The notes beneath the pieces were generated by a model. That model was not told the origin of the DNA, made no database searches, and worked only from the letters and a program-made list of their open reading frames with translations. Positions 10,968 through 21,886 of a stretch of 64,000 nucleotides of DNA are shown piece by piece. The stretch spans positions 1,984,001 to 2,048,000 of the forward strand of contig JAQJZZ010000004.1 of assembly GCA_030077755.1 (NCBI GenBank), written 5' to 3'. Every line of letters begins with the position of its first letter. The stretch's first letter is position 1. The DNA is from Filosporella fistucella (lineage: Eukaryota; Ascomycota; Leotiomycetes; Helotiales). A program made the translations under genes and the position numbers.

Positions 10968-13328
10968 ATGGCTTCGGTTCCGGTCAAGTTTGTATTTGTT
11001 GATCCTTCTACTTGACCAAGGGCTGATGTCTCCAGCAACGGTGATTCTCTCCAATCTGGGTCTAGCTCGCCTCTGTCAACTCCACGGCCGACAGCTGCCA
11101 ATGCCGCCTGGAGTGCTCAAGACGAACCTGCTGTCCCAACATCAAACCCATGGCCGGATGCCTCCGCAGATGGCATACGCAAAGAAGACTGGACGTCGGA
11201 GCCCCAGGGCACCGGTCGACCAGACGTGCCATCCATAAGGTTGAATCAGAGTGAAAACCTTATCGATACCTCATCACGAATAGGGGGCGATACTCCATTG
11301 CCCCGACCTGACCCAGCAAGACACCAAGCTCTTCATCAAGCCAGCCCATACAGACCTGATGGGCCCTGGACCTCCGTCGCTTCGAGCAATCGTGCAAGTA
11401 CACACTTGTACGAGATTCCGTCAATGACGGACGGGGAGCGGCGAGATTTGGATGACTTGATGCATCGACGCGGTGGCATGAATTCTCAAGGCAATGTCGT
11501 GAGAAGTGGTCTCCCTTCTGCTCAGCCCTCCAATATCATCCACCGTTCAACCTACAGTTCTCAAGTTGGAACTGAGGATATTCCACTGGAGCCTGTAATT
11601 GCCGGAGACCAAGTACATGCAGCAGCCCCGATTCCCGGGCCATACAATCCGAATCTACAAGGCCCAGCCACACGCGCTCATAGTGAAGAAAGAATTCCCA
11701 GATCATGGTGGGAACAATGGGCAGATCTCTTCCGCCGCCGTTTACTCTTTATACTCGTTCCACTCACACTCATCTTGCTTGGTGCTCTGATCGGACTCAT
11801 CGTAATCTATATACGTGCCCGTGATGCAGCAAAATCATGCCAAGTATCTTCTCCTCTACCCAACCTAACAACGATTTCTCAGCCTATGTCCGGCATTATA
11901 CCAATTGTTCAGTCCGGATTGGGAGCTACAGCTACGGTTTTCGCAAACATTTTCCGGTCGTCCCAGCAACTCGAAGTGAAGTTGGTATACAATCCAGGGG
12001 GAGGGAGGCTGTGTCTAGTCACCAAAACCACAGACTGGTCCAGGAACGCCCGCTGCATAGAAGGCACGTGATACACCCTCTTTGTTCATGTGACGTGATG
12101 GACCACAACATCATCAGTTGATTTTAACCTTCTTCGAGACACTTGTTAACACATTGTACAGGTGCCAATCCAAAGAATAACACCCCTATCACGATACTTG
12201 ATTGGATGTAAGCTATCTCAACACTCCTTTATCACATGTCACATACATTCATCCTTCATAAGAAGGCACATGATATCAACCTACTAACTGTTCTATAGAG
12301 GAGGGCCCTCAATTTATTACATCACGGCAGAGAACACTTTAGGAGGACTTGACCATGTTCCCAACACAGACAGTTTCAAACTATCATCGGTCGCTGCGCA
12401 CAAGATACAAGCGCACAAATCATCTCCGTTAACTTCTGTTGCTGTAAGTATTTCATTCTTGCATTTCCTTTGCTTTCATCCCTTTCAAACTCTGTTAGAT
12501 ACTATCCTACTATACTATTTGACTTCTTCGCACTCGATCTTTTCGCTCTCGACTTGGCCGCTCTGATGTTATGATGTTTATATGACGGATGCGGTCTCTT
12601 TCCTGGTTTCATCATTCCTTTCCAATCCAACCTTTCCTTCCACTTTCCTCCAACAACTTTCCTGCTATTTATACTTTCTCAACTTCATGTCCTGTATATA
12701 AAACACAAATCTAACAAAACCCCAGTGGCTTAACGGTACATCATCTTGGCTGTACTACCAAGACACCTCCTCTCAACTCCGCGAATTCGGCATCGACGAC
12801 TACAGAAATGTAGCCTGGCGGGATGGCAGTACGGGGCCTCTTGGCATCGCTCAGAACAACACCGGCGTGGCAGCAGCTCGCTACATAACGCCAGGCGGCG
12901 ACGAGATAATGGAAGTCTACTACCAAGCCACCAACGGAGCAATACATGGCCGAGTCTACAACAACTCAGTCTGGACCTCAGAAATATTCTCCGTCGACGG
13001 AACCGCAACAACAGTAACACAGGGCTCATCCATGAGCGCAACAACAGTGAAAGAAGCGAATGGAACGACGATACTACTAGCCTATGTATCCTCAAGCGGG
13101 TGGCTAACTTTGCAAAGCAGAGGGACGGCGAATGTAACGCAATACAGTAAATTCACTGCTCCTAAACCTCTCATGGAAGGAGATGGGAATATGGCTTCTG
13201 GAGTGGCGACTGTAGATGTAGATGGCAAGCCAAAAGTATATTTTGTTTCTGCACAGAAGATATTGGAGTTTTCTGCTACCTCGGTGGTGGCGGAGAATTG
13301 GGCGAAAGCTGAGATTAATGCTGGATGA
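10968..13328 (+). CDS. Membrane-anchored fungal fucose-lectin-like protein
   Basis: Five exons (10968-10987, 11036-12063, 12162-12207, 12299-12443, 12726-13328) give 613 aa. The first ~235 residues are disordered and Pro/Ser-rich. A basic RRR precedes one transmembrane helix (about 242-264), predicting a type II protein with an extracellular C-terminus. The C-terminal ~270 residues resemble the fungal fucose-specific lectin six-bladed propeller (AAL-like): ILDW.GG.SIYYIT, SS.AW.NG...YYQD, WRDGSTGPLG and EVYYQ...GAIHGRVYNN. Such lectins bind fucosylated glycans, so a cell-surface glycan sensor or adhesin is inferred. Intron 12064-12161 appears to use a GC donor, because the GC junction restores the conserved frame. 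The start at 10968 depends on a 48-nt first intron and is less certain. Confidence 0.72.
12064..12161 (+). other. Probable GC-AG intron in the lectin-like gene
   Basis: The frame before 12064 and the frame required by the conserved downstream exons join only if the exon ends at 12063, leaving a GCACGT donor and a TACAG acceptor. The nearby GT at 12068 would give the wrong frame and a stop. Confidence 0.55.
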
Positions 13329-13888
13329 TTGGGAACAGGTATTTAGAGTTTGGGATTAGGTTGGTTTTGTTTTTGGTGATGTTATGATACCCATGTTTTA
13401 TGATATATGAATTTTTGGCGGGGTATTGGCCGGGTAAGGTGCTGGGTAATTATATGAGGGGAGTTTTGTGTAATGGAAAGTATATATAGGTACATTCCTA
13501 TACAGCAATCATTGTAAATGTATATTTTAGCGAGCTTGTTTATTGCTAATTATTTTGGTAACAGTCCAGAGAAAAGAAAAGTGGGTGGTAAAAGGTCTCT
13601 TGAAAGTACAGATGTGGTGGACATTTAGAGGCGCAGAATAGATCCGATGTCCAGCTCTCTTACAGCTGGCGGTACAATACCTATATTGGGGTATAGCCAT
13701 ACATGGGATACAAAGAATTTTTAATTGCTGAGTCGCACCTTCTCACGCTGAACAGTACCCTGCATTTGAGTCAAGTAATTATGAGATAAAATTGTCCAAG
13801 TCAGATAAAATATCAAGAGAAATTGTGCATTTATTAAGTATGAATCGAATTCAACATAATAGAAAAACTAAGATAATGATTCAGACCA
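13329..13888. other. Intergenic, convergent 3' ends
   Basis: AT-rich sequence of 560 nt between two convergent genes. No coding signal is visible; it probably holds both 3' untranslated regions. Confidence 0.5.
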
Positions 13889-14979
13889 TTAAAACAGATC
13901 ATAAGGGTTCTCCCACCCTAATCCATACCCCTTGACGCTCGCTCGCCTCCACTGCCATTCATCTCCCACTTGTGTCCAAATTATTTCGTCCGCCGGAGCA
14001 TCCTTTAGCGCAAGGGCATTCGCGAACTCTTCGTCTAACTGCGCCGGAGTTTTTCTTGCATTCATCCTGTCAGTCTCGCATGGGAATGAACAGTTAGGAC
14101 AAATCCATTCGTTGATAGCCACATGACCCCTGGTAAGACATCTCGCACATCTCCATTCCTCGGGGATAATCATACGCTCAGCCTGCCATTGTTTTTGTCT
14201 GTCTCCCCACTTCATCTTCGACTTTCCCCTATCCATCTTCGCACAACCAATATCTTCTTTATGATAGTCTCTCAGATGATCACGGTAATGATCTTTCCTT
14301 GTGAAAGGGGTGCCATTTGCATTTCTGCTGCATTTAGGGTAGTCGCACGGGAAAGTGTCCTTGCCACGTGTGGCGTGCTTGTTCAGATAATGACGTTCCA
14401 AATCTGCAGGTCTATTGAAAATAGCCTGTTTCCCAGTGCAACCAAATGGGTATTGGCATGGATAAGTGCCTTTCTTGACGCTTCTTGAAACTCGTTAGCA
14501 CAGTTCACAATAAATGGGAGTTTGGAGAAAAACGCTTACTATGGCTGATCAAGATACACTTTCTGCGGCATTGCTTCTCTAGCCTGATATCCCGAAAGTA
14601 GCTCCAAGTAAGGCTCTTGTCCTTTCAGAATCTTGAATTCATATAATTTGGGAATGCCAGAACCGGAAGTCCAACCAAGAGTTGATGGCGTATGCCTTGT
14701 CAGGTTTGATCCTTCTGCTTGAGGGAGATACGGGGTATTGACTGTACCAAGCTCGTTGTTCGAAAAATCTCTGCAATTCATTCGTTGCGGGGACATCTGG
14801 TCATATTCATAACCAGTATCAGAAGGGGGAAATGTAAAACTGTCAGAAACAGGAGATACAGGACTATCCATTATACACCAGGCGCTAGAACTAGAGCTAG
14901 CCCGTTCCATGGGGGTGCCAAAACTAAGATCATTGTAGCCTGAAAGATCGAACAAGTTCAGATTATATGGATTGAACAT
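13889..14979 (-). CDS. C2H2-type zinc-finger protein related to the C-terminus of the neighbouring caspase-like gene
   Basis: Two exons are evident: 14540-14979 and about 13889-14483. Exon 1 encodes a Ser/Pro-rich segment ending in a module (PKLYEF....YLELL, then KVYLDQP) that matches the caspase-like neighbour. Exon 2 encodes a C-x5-C...H-x4-H finger, then FPCDYPKC...H...H, then two CxxC-like pairs (CARC, CPNC) resembling a zinc ribbon. Joining the best GT donor (14539) to the only acceptor in the right phase makes TAA across the junction. The gene may therefore be a pseudogene, use another donor, or carry a sequence error. Without that stop it would encode 344 aa. Nucleic-acid or protein binding is inferred from the fingers. 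Confidence 0.6.
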
Positions 14980-15445
14980 GGTTTCGCGTAGCCTTGCAAG
15001 ATATCTCTATTTCAAAATTGAGTGAGGAGAGGATTTATCGACGAGGGAAGCAAGATGCAATGACAGCCGCAGCTTGTAGGGGAAATTATAAGGGCGATGA
15101 GGTCCTATAAAACTTGCATTTCACAGTTTGAGTCGTTGTGTGGTCAACTGATCTTTGTCGGACTAACACAATGCAGCTGTCTCGGATGGCTGTGGGAAGC
15201 TGTATCGAAATGAGGCCCTTTTTGCTAAGCGAGTGAATAGAATCTCGTGAGTGCCCACCGGAGCCTCATGTGTCCAGGCCAATCTTGAACATTGGGCACC
15301 TATGCAGTATGATTGCTGCCTTATTGAGTGGATTCTTCGTCCTGGCTAGGTTCTAACAACCTGTGCAATGATGAAGATTGGCATGGCTGGGAATAGATGG
15401 TGTAGCTGAAAGCCGTCTCAATTGCCCTTTTTCAAGGGCGTGAGC
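14980..15445. other. Intergenic spacer
   Basis: This 466-nt stretch between two same-strand genes probably contains the zinc-finger gene promoter and the 3' end of the caspase-like gene. No gene is visible. Confidence 0.5.
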
Positions 15446-17517
15446 TCATTCGATACCGTGAATTGAATGTGCCCTTTCCCCAGGATAACTTTCACAGAAG
15501 TCATAGTCTGTGCTTTGGGTGCCTTGAGAATCAAATGACGGTTGCATCATCTGTTGAGAACAGGATGCTACGTGGTATTGAATATTTGATTGGCTCGAGA
15601 GACACAAAGATTCTCCCTGCTGACTTGACTCAAAAATTTCTACTGCAGAGTCTTGAGTTGCAGACCAGTCCGTCCTTTGAGATACTCCCCTTAAGTTAGT
15701 GGAAGAATGTTCTTTCACGTAGTGGTCTGACAATGCAGATAAGGTTTCAAACCCAGACACTGCCCGATGGTAACAGGGAAGTGGCCATTGACAGAGATAC
15801 TCTCCAGCTTGCCTGCAAGAAATTAGCAAAGACACTATGTAAATATAGTAGTCTCACATGTGTTGGCTCAAGTAGACCTTGGCAGGAAGTGTGGGCGTAG
15901 GATCGAGTCCAGGAAGCAATGAGAGATAATGATTTTTATCGGCAGTCACTTCAAACTTGTAAAGTTTTAAGAAAGCCTTGGTGTTCTTGTTCCAGCCCAA
16001 CGAGGACACTGTGGGATGGGGATCGGATACTTTGATTTTGGTTGCATCTTCGCAATTTTCTTTGCTCCCGGCGATAGCAGACGTCGTCTCAGGCTCCGCC
16101 AACAGCAGATTATTAGACTTAATAAAGCCAGAGACGCATATCGCAGCATCATTTGACAAGTAACACCACATCTCTATGGGAAGTGAGACTGTTAAGAGAG
16201 TTGAGAAGCTTGAAAATCCAGCCTCCACTTTTACTTTCTCTGCAATCACAGGCATCATCCGCAGCCATTCCGAGAACAGATCGACTGATAAATCAGATCT
16301 TGAAAGGGTCTCTTGGAGCCTGATTGTGATCGCTATACGTGGAAATGTATCGTACTCTGAGCCAGCACTAGATGCAGAAGATACACCAGATTCTTGTGAG
16401 GAAAATATACTTGATATCGACTCTGCTGTTGAGTTCGCAGTACCTAAGCGAGGAGATCGACGTGGAGCTTGGGTAGAACGGTAAGGATGTTGACGTCGAC
16501 CGACTCGTAGGGAGCGAGCTATTCGCGAAGATGATTGGGACTGTGAGGATACTACCCTTGATGCTGGCTCGGGATATGACTCTGGTAGAGTCGCAGACCT
16601 GGGCGACAATTGGATGCCTCGAGGTAACCTCGATTGTTGTGTTAAGACGACGTGCAAAGGTGGCTTCTGCATCTCTCTACCCATTGGCATCCAATTTTGT
16701 AGGCGACAAAGTATTTTATTATACAGGGAGCCAACAGTGAAACACGGTTTTTGGCTTAAAAGTTGAAGTTCGATGATCAAAGCACGAGTGAATGAATACG
16801 GCCCAACTGGATTGGCACTTGTGTTGAAACCACAAGCTGCAATTAATTCGGTGACTCCATGGCCTTCGTCCATTCCATTTGCTGTTCCAGAAGCACAGCA
16901 GTCAAGTAATAACAGAACATCGGATTCTGCCTCTTCTAATGCTTGCTGAATACCACTCCACTTGACGGTACGAAAACTTGAGTCATTTGTATCGGGTCGA
17001 CTTACAAAGCATTAGCAGGAACATTTGTTCATAAGACTGCAGGAACCTGTCAGACTGTAATTACATACCTCGCCCACGATGCTTGTCTATTGTGAGCCAG
17101 CATCCCGTGACCGCCATAATAGACAATTTTCAGATGATCTGGGCTATCACCTCCATACGCCACAAAATCAAGCACCTTTCGATTCAATTCATTGTGACTT
17201 GATTGACTTGGGATCTTCCACCATTCGACTTCAAAGTTGTATACCTTTTCAAACATAAATTGAAGTTCGACGATTTCAATTGAAACAGGAAGCAACGGGT
17301 CTTCATCTTCCCAACAGAGAAGCAGGACATTAACAGCAGAATATCGAGATCGATGATCGCTTGGATAAGCTGCGTTGGCTGCATCTTGCAGTCGTTTGCC
17401 AATTTCTTGAAGAGAGATATGGTATTGAAGTTGATCAAGATCTCGTGAGGATAGAGGGGGTCCATACTCGTCAATTGACATGAAGGAAGGAGGCCTAGTC
17501 AACTTAGGACGAGCCAT
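15446..17517 (-). CDS. Caspase-like (peptidase C14) protein with C-terminal C2H2-like finger
   Basis: Three exons (17069-17517, 15858-17000, 15446-15812) give 652 aa. Residues about 60-190 have the caspase/metacaspase p20 pattern: a VNVLLLCW strand, then VYYGGHG with catalytic His137, then LLLLDCCASG with the expected catalytic Cys185. A disordered Arg/Ser-rich linker (about 250-345) follows, then an unrecognised globular segment. A KLYKF....YLSLL / KVYLSQH module leads into a C-x5-C...H-x4-H finger (about 536-567) and a Gln/Ser-rich tail. Fungal C14 proteins are linked to regulated cell death and incompatibility. The protease-plus-finger arrangement suggests a sensor or adaptor tail, which is inference. 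The start at 17517 is the first ATG in frame. Confidence 0.8.
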
Positions 17518-18412
17518 TATTGTACAATATATTGCAGAAACGATCAATACAGTCAAATATACAAAGAATTGTATCAAAATTTTGTGAGTTTCAAAAACGA
17601 ATGCCTGAGGAGAGAGGAACAGCTGAGGAAAGAAGTTGGTGTTTTGCTAAATTCTAGTCGGTGTGCAACGGCCCCCAATCTCCACGGTCGCAATCCAGCT
17701 CGGTGACGATTGTGGATGCATGCATGAGCTGAAACAAGCAACAATAAAACTGATTTAACATAGTAGAGTATTTTGAAATGAAGATGGATGAAAAAATTGA
17801 TGGAATGAGGTGTGGTACAAGTATATCCTCAATTGTTCCATTGAAGGAGCATGTTAAAAGCGATTCATTCAAATGATGTCTGGAACAGAAATTGGCCCGT
17901 AGAGGATTGGGTTCAAACGGTGCCCCACTCCAGGCACGATCTTAATAACACATCACAACCCAACCTCCTCAGGATCATGATATAATTGACCAAACAGCCG
18001 CGGTACAAGGCCAATTCCTTGTCGATATCATCAACAACAATGAAAATCGTGTTCCACTGTGACTCAACACGTCTCTTTGTATTGTCTGTTGTCTTCTTCT
18101 CGTCCAACCATTTCTGCCGCCGACGAGGATCTGTGGCGAGTGATGGCTGCCGTACTCGCCATGCTAGCTACATCGGGCAGAATGTAAACAACAATGACAT
18201 CTATCCATGTTTACTTGGGCCTGAGTTATGGCCTGCAAGGAACTTGGGGATAACCGCGTCGAATTTCTTTGTCTTTTTCCGTTTGTCTCTCATATAGAAC
18301 TTTCAAATATCTTCCTCGACAAGTGTTGGAGAATTGTTACTTAAAATATACCTGTGAAGTCGACAGGAACACGGAAATTCACTTACCCCACTATACGATA
18401 TAACACCACGAA
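17518..18412. other. Divergent intergenic region
   Basis: About 0.9 kb separates the starts of the divergent caspase-like and coiled-coil genes, so it should carry both promoters. Open frames in it show no domain or signal peptide. Confidence 0.5.
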
Positions 18413-20749
18413 ATGGCAGACCTTGTCGACACAATCATCGTCGATGACAGACCTATTGCTGTACGGAAAACTCGACGAATAAGTACTGCAAACTCAGTAT
18501 CACGAAACAATGTACAATTCACAGCTTCCCAACGGGGAATATCAACGCCTCCAGCAACACCAAAACGCACAAAAAAACGTGTTCGATTCTCTGATCCAGG
18601 GCCAGCTATCGAATTCGATTCATCCTCTTCCGGCCTCACCCCTTTCATAAGACGAGCCTCACTCAGCACACCTAAGACAAATCGACGCCATTCTACACCT
18701 ACGAAGTTATGGAACTTGGCAGATTCGTCCCCTCTCTCCGGAGAGCTACAATTCGCCCCACTAAGACAAGTCCTGGATGGCAGAGTCAAACGCAGACTCA
18801 GAAGGAACAGATTAAGCGAAGAGATAAACATAATCGAGTTGGACAAGAAGGAAGAAGCAAAGGGTAGACGATCGGAAGTTGAAAGACTGAGGAAGGAACT
18901 CGCTGCAAAAGATTTGGAAGTCCAAAACATGCGTGATGAACAGGATATTGCTAGTCAAATCGAGGGAGAAGCGGGAGGATCATTCGCAACGAACAGTACC
19001 TTGAGCTCGAAAGTGCAGGAATTGGAACACCAGATTCTGCACTTGAAGGCAGAACTCGCAAGGAAAGAGAGTGACCCCGAGGAACATAACTGGACAATGG
19101 CTGCTAAGGACCCATTCGACATGGACAACGACGACGACGATATGATGATAACGAATTATGATGATGACGACTTTCACGATGGGACGGAAATGATCACAAC
19201 GCCGGCACGACTTAATACTTCATTTCCTTCTCCTCCATCCACAATGCCTAATACACCTTCGGTATCAATTTACTCCATGAATGCCGGCATTCAGACTTCA
19301 CCAGATCCTGATTCGGAGGCTTTGAAAGCGCAATTGCGGGCCTTGCAAGAGGAGATCTCAAAGCTGAATGCAGCTATCGCTCTTACAGATGACAACACCG
19401 CACGTCTGACGTCTAAGCTTTCAGACTTTATTTCATCATCGTCTTTTAGTCAGGACCATGCAACGCTGGACTCAGCTCTTGATAAAGTGTTGACGCAACT
19501 TGCGCTCTCGCAATCATACTCTCTTGAACAGTCGACTCGTTACTCTGCTCTTACCAATGAGATTCATTCCCTACACTTTGCACCTCCCACCACTTCTCTG
19601 GACGATATCCTCACGAACATCTCGTCCCAGTTCCGAAAAGCCCGGTTAGAGCTGGAGTATTTGACCCCCGGTGAGATACCAGAAGGATTCGAGAACTCGA
19701 AGTTACTGGATATGCTGGTCAGTCGCGTAAAAACTTTGCTGGAGGAGAAAAAGGAGCGAGACCAGAGTATTGACCAATACCACGAGCAAGAAATTTCATT
19801 GAGACAGCAACTCAATGCCAGGTGCGATGCGATGGATTCACTGAGAACAGACCTCTCTCTGTCTACGTCCATGGCGAATGAGCTGAGGGCAGACGTGCAT
19901 GAAAAAGATGTAGACAATGAGAGATTGAGAAGTGCACTTGAAGGCTATCGATCCGAAGTATCCTCTCTTGAGGCTCTGATCTCATCACTCGATGCACAGA
20001 ATAAAGAGACAGAGACAACTCTGAGAGGTGAGATCGGGGAATTAAATGAGAGATTGATGGACGAGTGTGCCAAGCACGATACCACAACAGCAGAATACGA
20101 GACAAAGGAGAGAATCGTTCTTGAGCTGGAGTCCAAACTTCAAGCAGCCCTCAAGTCAGCCTCTGAAGTGCAAGCTCAACTCGACGCCTTGAAAAGTACT
20201 GTTGCCTCAAGAGAAATCGAACTTTCCAGTCTCACTTCCACGCTTGCCGAAAAGGACACCATCATTCAAGAAAAAGACAACACCATCTCATCCCTCCAAC
20301 AATCCTCAGGAGCCGCGCTCGCTCTAAGAGATGCGAGAGTCACCGAACTCCGCAACGAAATTGATCGCATAAACGAGTCTCTGAAGAACGCACACAACAC
20401 CATTCTTTCTCTCCGCCAAGAAAATGGTGCTCTACAATCCCACTCCCAAAATATCGTATCAAACATGCTGTCTCAGCTATCGCGCGCAGCTTCCATCGGG
20501 AATACATTCATAAATGGGAATTCAGATGAGATTACAAGTTCACCACCTGCTTTGGTAAGAGGAGGCGATAGTAGTCCTATTGTGATGCCGAATACACCTG
20601 CTGGACTTGGGATGATTGTTAGGAAAGGTGGACTCTTTGATGGATCTGCTGCAAGGAGAAATAGTGGAAGTGCGATGGGGAAGAAGAGGAGGAGGTATGA
20701 TAGCGGACTAGGGTTTTTGGAGGAGGGAGAGGAGGAAGTGGAGTTTTAG
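18413..20749 (+). CDS. Large coiled-coil protein with candidate PP1-docking motif
   Basis: A single uninterrupted 778-aa frame. The N-terminus is basic and Ser/Thr-rich, with several TP/SP sites and a KRVRF sequence (about residues 55-59) that fits the RVxF protein phosphatase 1 docking consensus. Heptad-rich segments (about 145-180, 205-225, 310-335 and most of 430-690) predict long coiled coils, interrupted by an acidic DNDDDD/DDDDF patch (about 238-256). The C-terminus is Gly/Arg-rich and ends acidic. This looks like a spindle-pole, kinetochore or cytoskeletal scaffold, but I cannot assign a family. Absence of introns is unusual beside its neighbours but not rare. Confidence 0.8.
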   Translation: MADLVDTIIVDDRPIAVRKTRRISTANSVSRNNVQFTASQRGISTPPATPKRTKKRVRFSDPGPAIEFDSSSSGLTPFIRRASLSTPKTNRRHSTPTKLWNLADSSPLSGELQFAPLRQVLDGRVKRRLRRNRLSEEINIIELDKKEEAKGRRSEVERLRKELAAKDLEVQNMRDEQDIASQIEGEAGGSFATNSTLSSKVQELEHQILHLKAELARKESDPEEHNWTMAAKDPFDMDNDDDDMMITNYDDDDFHDGTEMITTPARLNTSFPSPPSTMPNTPSVSIYSMNAGIQTSPDPDSEALKAQLRALQEEISKLNAAIALTDDNTARLTSKLSDFISSSSFSQDHATLDSALDKVLTQLALSQSYSLEQSTRYSALTNEIHSLHFAPPTTSLDDILTNISSQFRKARLELEYLTPGEIPEGFENSKLLDMLVSRVKTLLEEKKERDQSIDQYHEQEISLRQQLNARCDAMDSLRTDLSLSTSMANELRADVHEKDVDNERLRSALEGYRSEVSSLEALISSLDAQNKETETTLRGEIGELNERLMDECAKHDTTTAEYETKERIVLELESKLQAALKSASEVQAQLDALKSTVASREIELSSLTSTLAEKDTIIQEKDNTISSLQQSSGAALALRDARVTELRNEIDRINESLKNAHNTILSLRQENGALQSHSQNIVSNMLSQLSRAASIGNTFINGNSDEITSSPPALVRGGDSSPIVMPNTPAGLGMIVRKGGLFDGSAARRNSGSAMGKKRRRYDSGLGFLEEGEEEVEF

Positions 20750-21133
20750 TGGCACGTGATCGTTTAGGTCAATGGCGTTGGCGATGTTCTAGTATGTATA
20801 TAGGGTGTATGGAACTACTTTGTCTTATATTCGCATGAAATTTCAATCTCTATACTATGATGGACAGAGTTTCCCTGTTTCTTTCCGTGTTAGAAGTGCT
20901 CATGTGATCTCTCGCTTATACTAGGCTTCACCGTGATCAGGTAGCTATATTCTATATTTCATCTTTCCTTCAGCCTCAGCTTTTTTCTCCAAAATCAAGA
21001 CATCTCACCTCGATCAACCGTTAAAATAACGTCACTGCATCTAAACAACGTAGGATATCAATCGTCCAAGACCAGAAATCAAAGCCCAAACGAGAAAGAC
21101 CCTAATTGACGTCTCAAGTCGCAGGCCGCAAAC
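20750..21133. other. Short intergenic region
   Basis: It holds the 3' end of the coiled-coil gene and the promoter of the Nudix gene. No other feature is visible. Confidence 0.5.
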
Positions 21134-21886
21134 ATGCCTCCTCCCTTCCCTGAGAGTCATATCTTCACTCTACCGACTGACCCATCTCTGGCAACTTTCA
21201 CCACACCCATTGCCAAATTTCTCTCTACACGCCCACACTACAAATATGTTTGCACCGGCGCTCTGGTATTCTCTCCGCATCCAACAAAGTCCTCATCGAG
21301 TACTCCAACTCAACCAGAAACCAAACCCGCCACTTTGACAGAGAATCACGGGAGCAAAACACCAGAGACAAAAGTTCTACTTCTAAGACGAGCAGCAACT
21401 GACTCCTGGCCTCTGAGATGGGAAACACCTGGCGGTGCAGTGGATAATGAAGACGAGAGCATTTTGCATGGCTGCATCCGAGAAGTCTGGGAGGAGTCAG
21501 GATTACTAGTCAACGAGGTCCTTGGGCTTGTAGTGTCTCCTGCATCAGTCTCACCTCATCTTCGAAAGCCAGTTGTCACCAACAAAATGTCAAATGAAGA
21601 TGAAACAGGAGAAAATAAAGCCAGAACACTGGACTTTGAAGGGGGCTATCCATTCATTACTGGATCAGGGAATTTGGTGAATAAATTTTCATTCCTCGTG
21701 ACGGTCAAGGAAGGGGAGGTGGTGTTGGATGAAAATGAACATGCTGAGTTTGTTTGGGCAGAAGAAGAGGAATGCAGGAATTGTGCTGTGGTTGTTGATG
21801 GAGAGGAGAAAAAGATCGAGTTCACGAGTAGAATTCAAAGAGAGATTGTCTTGGAGGGATTCAAGATGGTCAAGGCGGGTATTTGA
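21134..21886 (+). CDS. Nudix hydrolase
   Basis: A single-exon 250-aa protein. The Nudix box lies at about residues 100-124: PGGAVDNEDE, then REVWEESGL. It matches E-x7-REUxEExGU, with one extra residue between the Gly and the first Glu compared with the strict consensus. Nudix enzymes hydrolyse nucleoside diphosphates linked to another moiety, using the REVWEE glutamates to bind metal. A low-complexity Ser/Thr/Pro insertion (about 50-78) sits between the first strand and the next. No targeting peptide is evident, so it is probably cytosolic. Substrate cannot be told from sequence. Confidence 0.9.
   Translation: MPPPFPESHIFTLPTDPSLATFTTPIAKFLSTRPHYKYVCTGALVFSPHPTKSSSSTPTQPETKPATLTENHGSKTPETKVLLLRRAATDSWPLRWETPGGAVDNEDESILHGCIREVWEESGLLVNEVLGLVVSPASVSPHLRKPVVTNKMSNEDETGENKARTLDFEGGYPFITGSGNLVNKFSFLVTVKEGEVVLDENEHAEFVWAEEEECRNCAVVVDGEEKKIEFTSRIQREIVLEGFKMVKAGI

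Noticed and set aside
17518..17577. Hydrophobic extension upstream of the caspase-like start that could be a signal anchor
   Set aside because: The frame stays open and hydrophobic up to 17577, but its first codon there is TTG, with no ATG. The first ATG is at 17517.
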